This document shows positions 10,201 through 22,607 of a stretch of DNA of 64,000 nucleotides, one piece after another. This DNA is from Opisthorchis felineus (lineage: Eukaryota; Platyhelminthes; Trematoda; Opisthorchiida; Opisthorchiidae): the NCBI GenBank assembly GCA_004794785.1, contig SJOL01001273.1, positions 622,848-686,847 on the forward strand, in the 5' to 3' direction. The notes beneath the pieces are model-generated. The model was not told where the DNA came from, searched no databases, and was given only the letters and a program-made list of their open reading frames with translations. The position numbers and the translations under genes were made by a program. Each line of letters opens with the position of its first letter. Position 1 is the stretch's first letter.

Positions 10201-13200
10201 GGTAACGCATTACTGCAAAATTTAACGTCCTTGTTCTACAAAATATGGTGAACTGAAAACGTTCCCCATCGTAAAGTCACTAACGCTCCGATATTCAAAA
10301 CGGGAGCCTGTGGTGAAGGTAACAACCACAGAGGAATTAGCCTCATGTCAAATGCGCCCAGTCTTTTGGTTTCCGTTATTTTCCTTGACTGGCGCACGTG
10401 AAACCGATTGTAAAGAACATGACGGTTTCCGATCTAGTCGGGGTTGTGTTGTCCAAAGTTATTTTCTTTGTCGGGTTTTTGAAGACCGTCACATATACCA
10501 ACCATCAACGATTGTAGGCTTTCCAGACGCAACTGCGGCTGCCGGATTCGATCGACGAACATCCTATGGGACCGTCTGCAGGGAAGTGGGGTGCTAAACA
10601 GGTACCCCGTTGGGCGTAAGGCAGTATACACACAGAAGCCCGATTAGGGCTGTGGAGAGTTATCACCACAATTTCCTGTTATCAGTGGTGTGTGGCACGG
10701 TTGCTCCCTAATTTTCGCTCTTTTCAAATTCGCTGTTCATGATAGTCTCTATAGGACACTTCTGCACACTGGTCCTTATGCAGCTGGCCTCCTGGCAATA
10801 CCAGTCATTTACTTAGTTTGCAGTGACATTGTTTTGCTGGTGATAGCACCGAGTCAGTCCAAAACTTGTTAGATCGACTTGTGACCAAGGCTGGACTAGT
10901 CTGGATTGGGTGCATCCGAGATAAGATTAGCATTAGCCAAGGTAAAATAGCTCTAGCGTCGACGTGATGCAGGGATTTAGTTGGATGGACGCTTGTACAA
11001 TAGGACTGCGCATGCAGTATTGTTGCATGCTTGTGAAACCTTACGTTTCGTTACCCCTAATTAAAACGATAACAAAAAATAAGACATTCATGCAGCAGGA
11101 GGAAAACACGAAAAACAACCTGTGTTTCCTTCGTTCATCTGTTTACTCGCTTATTCCACTTTTTTCCTAAAATTATATGGCACAATGTCTGTATCCTACT
11201 GCGAAGCAATAATATATATATATATANNNNNNNNNNNNNNNNNNNNNNNNNNNNNNNNNNNNNNNNNNNNNNNNNNNNNNNNNNNNNNNNNNNNNNNNNN
11301 NNNNNNNNNNNNNNNNNNNNNNNNNNNNNNNNNNNNNNNAGGAAACAGAGGCAAGCGTGGAGTGCAAATGTGGAAAACGTACCCTTTGGGGTCTCTTGTT
11401 TTGGATAGCCTTCGACATTGAGTGGTGATAAGTGGATCGAGCAGATGAGGGACCCAATGGTGAACCACGCATCTTATCGATCACTTTAGTGGATTCCAGA
11501 GCGACGGACTTGTAGGCGTGTGAGGAGGATAAAGACAACTTCGATTTAGCCTTATTTACTGAGGGTTTAGGTTGACCTGACCGACTGGCGTGCGACGAAT
11601 GCATCATTGCTTCGGGTAGGGGAGCCAGACTACGTACAGCACCAGCTGTTCCAACTGGGCGATGTGTCGACTGTGACCCGTGTTTTGTTCGTTCACACTC
11701 AGTTCGCACTTTCGACTTCTGACCAATAACTTTGCTTTTTTTCGGCTCCGTTCCCTGTTCAATCACTCGAGTACCGACTGTTGGTAGAGTGTGGTGCTTC
11801 TGTTGTATTTTCGTACGGCAATGCTGTGTCGAACTCTGGGCTCGGTGTGGAGCATTATCCGAAACCGCAGACGATCTGGTTGCATCCTTACGCGAGTGAT
11901 GGGATGCCGAAGCGGGTTTATGCTTCGAGTCAGCGAGGCCAGAAGGCACACGCGTCTCACTGCCCTCAGAATCCAAATCCTGGAAAGAAGTAAGATAAAA
12001 CAGATTGTCACGTGAGGAGATTAGCTTCAATGCAGTTGACGAATGACCATCGTCGGACAATTCAGCGGCGCAGTTATTTAAGTGACCAGCAATTCATCCG
12101 GAGCGCTTGATACAGGAACCGTATGGTGTACTCACCCTGCTAACGGTTACGATTATGGTAGCTGGGGGAGGCGGAATGGCATAAGTGTGGCTCCGGCTAT
12201 CGACATAAGCACCCCAAAATTTCACTCGCTAAAAGGCTAAACAATACATGCTTACCGAAGATGACGACAGGTGCCTCGATATCGGACGTGGCAAGGGTCG
12301 TTCATTGTGATGTTCGGACGGATGCTCGCGCTCATTGGAGTCACGAGTGGAACGTTCACGGAGAATCGAACGTGCTTTCTCTTTTCGATTCTGTAGGGAG
12401 GATACAGAACTCGAGGGCATTCGCATCGCTCCTGCTTGAGAGACTATATTCTTGTTCACTAAAGCCGAAGAAGACGACGAGGTGGAGCCGAGGGATGATG
12501 TACTTGGGGACCGTGCCTTACGCTTCTTCGCAGCATTCGGTCTAGAAGACGATGACGACAAGCTATGGTGGGCTTTCGTTCCTTTGGATGAGGTAGTGTG
12601 CTCAGCAGAGCGAACCTTAGAAGGAGAGGATGGATGTTTTGCCCGCATCTCCTGCGGCACAGCACCTTCGGGCTGTAGCATCGGAGGGACAGTGGAAGAG
12701 ACATCTGCAGAAGAGGATGCTGTAAAAGGAACACATCGTAATGGAGTTCATACAGATCTATTCAAAACGTGGTGGGACAATCACAATTCAAAGAAAACCA
12801 GCGGATAGAAATAGAGCATTCATCTGAACAAAGGCGACTCACGATGAACAGCCTACGTGATCTTGTTTGATGGGCGGTTTTCTTCGGTGAATATCACTTT
12901 CATATACGAATTAACGCGGCGGCTTTCTAATAAGTCCCCCAAAGCAAACAGTATCTACTTATAAAGAACATTCTCTTTGTATGAAAGCGAACGGTCGGAG
13001 GGTATGACTCACCCACGATAGATGAACTGATCACAATGCATAGGTCGCGCTGGCTTGGCCACGTGCTCTGTATGCCAGTCGACCGACTTCCTCGAAGGGT
13101 TGTTCTTTTCGCACAACCACGTGAAGGGTGGAAACGAGCCAGGGGAGGTCAAACAATTACTTGGTAGCAAGGTATAAAAGTCATTACCAGCAAACTCAGC

Positions 13201-16200
13201 TGCGCTGGTCACTGCTGTCTTCCTGGATGGGGACCCCGAGACGGGCCACATCAATGGTTAGAGACAGTCAGCCAGTCGCGCCCTCAATGGCGCTCGTACA
13301 TCTAAGCTATTGCCTTCAATGCATAGCTCCCTTCCCAATCCCCCCACTTAACAGTCCAGTGACAGTCCTGTATTTACGCACCAATTTATCAGCTCCCGCC
13401 GCCAATGCGCAGCTACTACCCCCACCTCCCCAAATCATCGGTGAACGAAACTGCGATAATTATTCGTAAGCCCGGACAAGAGGCCAAGAGTTCTGGTTTT
13501 GATTCCTTAATGAAGATATCTTGAAGACAGGGTTAACGGGTTGACCTTATGAACCGTATCACTTATTGGCCATGCAATCGATGGCCCTCCACTAGGGTGC
13601 CATCACTCACAAGGTTTTGTCGGTCTTCTACGTGACCTGTAAAAACCGTTTCGACATATGTTCAGATGTCCGCTTGGAAACGCACCGATCCATCCTACAA
13701 CTAAGTGAACTGAAAAACGACGTGGGGGGGGGGGCTAGAACTGTCAGGCAAACCCTGAGAGCTATATTAAAGCAGACAGGAGGGTCAAGGGTAGTTGGAT
13801 ACGTAGGGCCTAGAGAAGATTCCAGCATCTGTATGGAACTTTAAAACTAGGATACACACAGTGAGACTTCTTTCTTTTCCACAGCACTGATGAGGTCGGG
13901 TGGAGGGTTGGGTTAGTTGTGTGCACCAAAAATTTTCGGAGTAGCCATTGGTTGAAGAATGTGTCTTCATAATGTTTCTTCTCTGAGACTTAATCTGATG
14001 GACATGTATTTCTAAATTTCGGGAGCAATATCTTGTCTAGATCTCGATCACACGCTGTTGTGGAGAAGACGCCGAACTGTAAATACTGGTTACTTGAGGT
14101 AAACTGTGAATCCCAACATTTCATCCCATGGCCCATGCTCAAGACTTCTTGGAAAGCTGAGTTTCAGGTGGATACCTCAAGATGTACAAATACTTTGCAG
14201 TGAATATTACTCGAAATATAAAAGTGGCTATTTTCTGGGTTAAACTTGAAAAACGAAATGTCATCGACGTAGTGTGTAAAAATAGAAACAAGGGAAATAG
14301 TATCACACACGTGAGTCTAATTAGTACCACCAGAAAAAACTGGCCAGTGTGCCATACCAAAACACAAGAAGGCAAGTTTCACAGATCGATCATAATTAAA
14401 AATACTGCCATATCACATCGGCCAACACGTGCAGCCATCAAACGGATTGCCATGCTCGTTGTATAGGGCAAGGCGGTAAGCGGAAGCATGATGTAACTGG
14501 CGTCCGCTTCATTACATGAACTCCTTTCCGTTCCCAATCGCATCGATGTCGATGTTTGCTCTGAAAGCCATAGTACTAGGACTGACAGTTTTATCCACTT
14601 GGCGGTGCCTAGCTGCCATGCACCCCGAAGGAGGCAGGAGGGCTGGGATACCGCCAAGTTGCCCAAGGCTAGATAGGTGAAGTCGAGATGCAGAGGTCGG
14701 GTGGGAATCACGGACCTTGCGGTCAGTAAATTTGCGCTCTAACCACTGAGCCATCTCGTCATCAGCCTCAGCATTGGGGGGGGGGGGGGCGAGATGGCTC
14801 ATGTGGTTAGAGCGCGAATCTACTGACCGGAGGGTCCGTGGTTCGAACCCGACCTCTGCCTCTCGACTTCCTCTGTCTAGGCTTGGGCAACCTGGCAGTA
14901 TCCCAGCCCTCGTGCTCCCTTCTGGTGGCATGGCAGCTAGGCACCGAAAGGGTGCTACAGCTGAACGACATCAGCATTGCTGAGGCTGAATTTAGTATCT
15001 TGGATTGGATACGGGAAGCGCCGACAACGGAGCGCTTTTCACGGGCTGTTCCTTTACATCACCAATCCCTAAGACCATGGAAATCGTTTAACCATGAAAT
15101 GCGCATGAAACCACACTGCCACCAGTTATCGACAGCGTGGAATGAACACTACCTATGTAACTGTGGATACTACTGATGAGGTGTGCGAGTAGTTTGTGTT
15201 TTCGAAACTCCGCCTTGATCTAATGGAAGGTGGGATTCATTACGGAATTTGTGGAACTACTTTGCAGTTTTCACTTGCAATTATGTGATAGTCAATGGAT
15301 ATCCAGGAGAGTTCAAGAAGACGCGTTCAAGAAGATATTCAGTTTTTAAAAACAACTTGCAAGTGAGAGTTTGACTTTCCTGTCCAATAGTCTGTAACTG
15401 TTTAGTTGGCGTTTTTTTAATAAAGAACTCCGAGGCAAATGGCTTTCCTCCTTACACTTATAGTAGTAACCTGTAGTAACTGTATGGACTTCGATCCACT
15501 GCCGTTTTCCCACAAAATACAGAAACCTCGCTTGGTGGCATACTGAGAACAATAGGCGAAAATCGTTCCTCTGAGGTCTAGCAAATGCACAGAGAGCTGC
15601 TGGAGATACACAGTGTGAGCGGATGGCAAGCTGCAGTTCCCTGGGTGGCGCGCTTGATTGATGGATAGTGCTACTGGATGGATGTGGACGCTGACATTAG
15701 AAATTTGCCTCAAAATCACGTTGGAAAGACGATATGGCAGTTGACGGTGAACTGCGCGGACCAATTCGTACGAGTTTGTTTGATCGTTTTCCATGAAAAC
15801 ATGCAGTGCGGCAAGTTAATCCGTGAACGGAGTCCAAGCACGTACTCGGGTAAAAACGGCGGTTTTGGATGGAACCTCGTCACTGTTAGCTGAGAGCAAT
15901 GTGTGCAGTGTATCCAATTCTGATTAGTAGGGAGGTGTAAAATGAATCTTACCAAGTCAGAATTCTGAATTACCCGGCGAAAAACGTTGGTTAGTACACG
16001 GAGTCAGCCGTTGTCACTTTGAGTCACAGGGGCCACGACAGGACTCGAAACCCATTTAATTGACGTCAGGCGGCAAAAGCATGCAGCAGGGTCTACAGTT
16101 ACTAAAACAATATCGGTTTCTGGAACTCTGTTCAATAAACTTGCGATCAATCAGTGGGTAGACAGAGACTAGTAAAAGGTAGCGTTTGGCGTTCAGATAT

Positions 16201-19200
16201 ACATTCAGACTACAAGATTCTCGTGTTCTAATTGCAAGCGGTCTATTGCTCACAGGTATCCACTTCAGGCAGCGGCGTCGACACGCCTACTTAGGACTGT
16301 ATCCAGACCTGAACCATCAGCCGATGCACAAATGGTACCGCAGTGAACAGACGACAATAGCACATACTAATGTACCGGCTGTTGGCTATATCTAACCAAC
16401 AGGTCATCATACAAAAGTTCCCATTTTGATACACCAGTCTGGCCAACGTCAAATAACACTAAGACTGGTGGCCACACCATTTCGTTTGGAGTCACAAGTA
16501 GGCTTCAGAAGCCCCCTTGCGACACAGTAACTGGGAAACCATTTGTTAATCATGGCCACCCATCAGATTTTTCCAGCTGCGTCTCTTTCATGCTAAAAGG
16601 TCTTGACATCCTTCATAAGGTGTCCCGATGTACTTCTCAAGATGATTCGGTCGTGCGAAACAAGTTCTTTTTGATTGAAGCGATTCGACAGCAATCAACA
16701 TATAGCAAGATATGTAATCAAGGCTTTGAGTTAGGGACAAGAAAACTATTTGCCTTCAACAGGGGACTTTAACATAACACCAAGTCATCTTCAGATTCTT
16801 CCTAGATGATCAGAAACTAATAAAAATATCTCACAAAAAATTCCGAGACATAATTACATGAGAAAGGTACAAAGAGTGGCTACAACCTGGAAAACTCTAA
16901 GGAACTGGGTAAGCTCTTAGTTCATTACACAGTCTTAGTAACAGGCGGACCGACCTAAAGTTGAACCTTTCGCAAATAATCCCGCCCAGGAAAACGCAAT
17001 GGAAACTCGCGACTGACACCAGACGATTGGATTACCCTACGACCCACAAATTACTTAATGGCTCAGGAAAGCAAACTTGGACGTTGATTGGGAATGAACC
17101 GACGAACATCAGAAGGCTGACTACCCAAATCCAGATTAGATTGTATCAACTTCGAGCTAAATATGGTTGTCCGGTCATGGACAGATCATCTCAAGGGAGC
17201 AAGTAGAAACCACTTCTGCCGGTTGGTCTCTCTGATTCAACAGTACACACAATATACATGCTGTAGAACGAACCCCTAAATGGTATGCGTTACCTTTAGA
17301 AGGCGAATCAAAGATCTTCCGTTCGGCTGCGTTCATAATGCGGTATTTCTCAGTCGTGATCGGCTGTTCCTCTCTCATGGGAACAGTGGAAGACAGAGTC
17401 CCCACCGTGTCCCCACCACGGTTATTCCCAGAAACGGCCGCGCCGTCTACACAATTCAGTTCCTCGGACTGACCGCCTTCAAGAGCAAGCAACTGATAGC
17501 GGAGCCGTATGAAGTGGGCCAAAACAAATGCGTCTGACGGTAGCTCAGTCAAATCCAACCAGTGAGGATTCTTCATACACTGCAGCACAAAGGAAGGCAA
17601 CGCCAAAGACTGCTGTCCTGGTGCTGATTTCTTCGTTGTTTGGATAGGCTTGTCCCATTGCTTCACAGGATCGGATGGCGAGTAATCCTTGAGTTTGCTG
17701 GAAAATATTGAGAAGGGTCCACCATTGGTGGAGAAGAAAAGTGGCAATGCACGAGGAACACAGGAAGAGTTCCTAAGTTTGATTACTGTTGATTTTGCCG
17801 TTCTGGGCTGCTTGGTTTCATAAGAAAGCTAAAATTGCTAAACTATAGAACGTTACATAGTCCCCCATTTTAGCTCACGAAAAATGTCGTTCTATATAGA
17901 CTATACACGGTGGTAATAACCATCCATGAGCAAACACAAGGTTAGATGACTGAGACGTTACATCATGAGTTTGCTCTTGAATGGACCACTACTGGATTAG
18001 GTAGTACAGGATAGAGTTGGTTCACAAGTTTGTTTGTTGTCACCCAGGTTGTTGCGTGCATGCGGTAAAATCCATCAAGTCCGGCGAACAAATTCCAGAT
18101 CAATATCATGGTGGATCGATGGAAGAATGCTGAATTCCAATTAGTGAAACACATGATAATAATAAGGCACCGAATACAGTTTAGTGCCAGCATGCAGGCA
18201 TTCTGAAGCTATCACAACACAGAAGTCACCTGAAGGTGGCGGAACGGGAATTTATTATCTTCATGGGTTATCGATGCCCCGATATCACGCAACGGTCCAA
18301 AGGATGGGCGACGTCAGCAGCTATCGGACTAGCGAATGCGAACTAATCTCAAATGAATAAGTGAGTGGCGATAATCATATACGACTAGATGAACCATTAC
18401 GAATAACGAAAGTAGACTAGTTATATGAAACGTAGCCGTTTGAGAATTGTCCGACCCGTAGTGATATGGAATTTCTCGATCACGTCGTCTCACTACAAGT
18501 TTAACATGCTGTTATCAGTTTTGCCCTCAAAGCCATGTTGTAGGAGGTAACTGACTAACATCGACGATGCTCAGAACTACGACGTTGGCTGCTTAGGCAG
18601 AGTAACACTAACATGTATGCATTAGCCAGTTACTGCTTTGAATATCAAGTCCTTAAATAGATTCAACAGCTTATTCTATATTAGGATTTCCGAATCGTGC
18701 AAACGCTGGCAACAGGAATCACCCAGGTCATGGGGCGGATACTGTGAGACGCTCACACATGTACAGAAGTGAATCGGGTTATGATCAAAACAATGTCTGA
18801 TAAAGTATTGCGTTTCGGGGCAAAAAACTAAGCTGAAATGTACCAGGTGTGGCTTTTCGACCAAGCAACGTCAAGGTGCTGTCCAAATTAACACTCCATA
18901 AGGCTGTTTAACCAAGTACGGTCTTCTTCAGGTTTACGGCGCATCGTAAGCACAGCCGTACCAGAAGATATCCATAAGATGCTCAGGTGTTATTGAGGAA
19001 TATGTTGATAGCTCAGGCTTTTTGCATGTGCTTGTTGTTCTGTTCGATGAGCTTGCTCCCCCAGGCCACACAGACGTATAAAGTCTTCCTATTGATGCAA
19101 CATTAATTTACTACGCAACGGTGATATCAACTCGGCTAGTAAGGAAGTCTGTAAAAAATGGCCAGGTTCCGCGAATAGAACACCGGCCATCCCAATGTAC

Positions 19201-22200
19201 CAATGAATTACTAACAAGTTGTAGCCTATCTCAGGAATCCCTACGGTGAGATGAGAAAACTGTGTAGAAATCAAAGATCTAGAACGCTCCACATAAATGG
19301 AGGGAGAAGATAAGTCTATTGTGAAATCAAAAACCAACCGGACACAGGCATACGTTAAAAAGGTCCAACATTCTTCATATGATTATACCCTGAATGTTTT
19401 GCTTTAACTAACGAGCGTCAAATACAGGAACTTCTGTGACCTCCGTCAATCGAACAAAATCAAAGTCATCCACAAGTGATGCAAATTAGGAAGCGTGATT
19501 CAGGCCTTTGAGATTCGTGTAGACTTCATCAAAGACACTTCCATCAGAGCCAAAACAACTAGAGAGACATGTAAAATTTCCCACTACCCCAAGTACTTCG
19601 CCTTGAGTTTGAAGTTTAGAGACCGAATGAAGCAGGGCCTTGCACTTTGAAAAAGCAAGGCGTACACTCAAAGATGGTACATGTATTATTAAGTCACAGA
19701 CTGCAGGGCATATCAAAAACCTATCCGTCATGTACCCGAAATGAATCAACCTCGCCCGATCTACTGTTTATTTTGTCATCGTGTTGGGTTATCGCAGTTC
19801 TCGCTCCAATGCAATTGTAGGAAGACCGATAGTGTGAACAAGAGGTAGACATCTGTATAGTCGACCGTGAGAGCCGTTCTGAAATTTGAACGGTGTAGCC
19901 ATCAGTTGGATTATAAATCCTCGTTCAATCTGAAATTCGCTGCAGTGTAGCGGTTGCCTCCGACTTTCTCAAAGTTTTAACCTTTATATCCATCCACTCG
20001 GCGCTAAGCCTCAAGGTGATCAATCAATCAAAGGCGAAATCGTTGACTTGATTAATGTTTTGCTCTGAGTTGTGACCTAGAAAGAAGACGCTAGCCTTAA
20101 CATACTTTCCAGCACCAACAACATACGAGCACATGAAAACTCTGTTTGGGTATGCCAAATAATGAGAATCTATGAGGAAGTCAACTCATCTGTTCAGCAT
20201 TCTGCGGTATCCAAGCCTGACAATTCATTTTGTTTATAAAATAAACTGCTTTTTTTATGTCAGTTCTCGCCTTTCTGTGGAAAATATTGGAACAACGTAC
20301 ACTCACAAATGTCAACTCTTTCTCATTATGTCCGCGTGGGCGCCAATCAAGGTAAAGAGCACATGTCTATGGTATGCAGCCAAGTGTGTTTAAACGCAAG
20401 CGTGGCGCATCATTGTGTGGACAGCTGAATGAAAGCAACTTCTGGTTACACGGTGGTTGAATTGATGGCTACTCAGCGAAAACAACACCAAGGCGAGATG
20501 CGCCTTACCGTGAGCAAAATGATTAAGAGTCTGAGGAGTTTACAGTTTTATGAACCAAAGGCTATAAAAAGCAGCACTGCGTAGAAAGAATGGACTGATT
20601 CCAACCCATTCCAGTTAGAAAGGATGACGCACCGCAGCATCTTTAGTGTATGCTTTGTTCTGGCAAGATGTGCCTCGGCGACGCAGCACAAGTCAGATTC
20701 GCGGTGACTGCAGTTGAAAACAATACACCAATAGTGCAAGGAGTAGATTGCGTAGGATAGCGGGACTAGTGTTTCAGGAGAAACATAGTACACCACACGC
20801 AAGCGGTCTGAGGCTGGTTTTCTCCGGGAGATGATGTTAGGGAAAGACATTGGAAATACCAAAACATTTGTGGTTTGATGTTAAACACAGCGGACATGTA
20901 TGAAGGACTATTCTCATGCATGTCATGTGGTGGAATAGCGAACAGGACGAAGAGAATCAATGGTTCGTAGATGTACGGAAGCCACTAAGCCATGGGTGCC
21001 TCCGAGACTTGATGATTAGCACCAGTGTTCCAAAGTAGCGAATTTATTACGTTGCTGCAGCGCTTTCAGCCGGTGAGAACGGCAACAGAGAGGAAAAGAG
21101 AGAGAGAAGAAAATTGTCAACCAGCCTTCGAAAAAGTTTGGAAACTGCGGCTTTCGCTCAGCCTAAAAATGAGACCCCCACTTCTGAAAAGTAACAGTTG
21201 ATGCATTCGTTATCTACACAATGCATCCATCGAGCGACTTCAAGGAGCAACTGGTAACCTCTCAAAATGTTCAAGCTGAAGGTTTGCCTACGCCAGTGGT
21301 TATGTTCTTCTTGAGGTATTTTCCAACCACATCATCTTCATAAACTCTTCTTGTATTTAAACACTAGAAACCACTACACTCATGAATGTGCGAAACGATA
21401 TCGCGCGAAGCGATATCGTATTATACATCCACTCTGTGTAGAGAACGTCAACTTTAGCTCATGAAGTTCGGATTCGAAGGGTTAATGGCATTCAATGAAT
21501 AGTTTGCTCCATGTCAAAATGAGTATTCCCCATACCCTGGATAGCTTCGTTGCTAAAACTATTCGATGGATATTGGTGCTGTTATCAAGTACCTACCGGC
21601 TGAGGAACTTTGCAAGGTTCTCAGATCACGGGTTTTGCTTCGAAATCACAAGTTCACTAAACCATGCACGGTCATCAACGACAGATATTTAAACAGTGTT
21701 CAGGTATTCCATGCAATGTACATAGGTCCATTTCAACAGTTGGAATAGCCACATATCGGGTAAACTAAGTTATAACAATTTAATGTTTGCATTCCATGGA
21801 CATAAGACTTTTTGAGCTATTCCCTCCCCCGTCCCTTTTCTCTCCACTTTCACCGAGGATTTTTTTGCTGACGGTTGTGGAAAACGTAAGCTGGCGTATT
21901 GCTCTCAGTAATGATGATTGTGATAATACAAGGGTGGCATACAAAGCTTTACGTTTAGACATGGAAAGGGAAGTTAGGTGAGAAAGGTGCACGGACCGTG
22001 TACGCAACTCAAGAGGTAAGTAGTTATAATTGACGAATTAGATCTGAAATCAAAACACCATGCTGATAACTTGCTCAAAAACAACTGCGAGACTCGCGTA
22101 AGGATTCAACTGCGCAGGCTATATCGTAGTCATTTTGCTACGAATCCACAATGGCAGTAGGGTGCAGTGCATTGCACCGAAACTGACAAATGTCAAGTGC

Positions 22201-22543
22201 GACTGGTAGCGTGACAAACTGTGACGAACTAGATATCGAATTAGTCCCAAGTGTAGCGTTTGTTTTGTGTTCCATACTGTGGTGTATACAACTAATGTTC
22301 CACATGGAGATTCGAATAGATCACGTGCCAGCGCACATGTTGGTTGTCACACCCATTTCAGTGAAAATCTAGATTTAGGGTATCAGTTTCAATGTGAATT
22401 TTCAGGACGCGAGTTGAATTATGCTCGAAATAATTCCACCACGAGAGAGTTCGGGATATCACACGGGATGGACTATTGAAGCTGGGTGGTCCAAGAGTCA
22501 TATATATATATATATATCTATATATNNNNNNNNNNNNNNNNNN

Positions 22544-22607
<64 letters not shown>

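Larger units (their letters stand above)
7215..11382 (-). other. Intron 24 (about 4168 nt, contains assembly gap)
   Basis: Contains a (TA)n tract running into 113 N (11227-11339), a plus-strand LINE RT relic (about 9975-11075) and a 113-codon minus-strand open frame (9008-9349) of unknown nature. The acceptor at 7215 has a long TCTCTCTCTC pyrimidine tract. Because of the gap and the length, a missed exon is possible. Confidence 0.6.
12705..17293 (-). other. Intron 21 (4589 nt)
   Basis: Holds a LINE 3'-end fragment (about 13015-13330, plus), an 11-base G run (13724-13734) and a head-to-head SINE pair (14588-14970). The stretches 13340-14580 and 14980-17290 have no recognisable feature. Confidence 0.75.

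Noticed and set aside
12452..12808. 118-codon plus-strand open frame
   Set aside because: Antisense of exon 22; Ser codons in reverse give an open, acidic frame.
14790..14860. Apparent tRNA gene with A and B boxes
   Set aside because: The same A/B-box head recurs with one shared non-tRNA body in many copies, so these are SINE heads. No complete cloverleaf with an anticodon arm and acceptor stem was found.
15170..15225. Hammerhead-ribozyme-like CTGATGAG ... CGAAAC
   Set aside because: The core words are present but the intervening sequence does not form stem II, and no matching cleavage site was seen.
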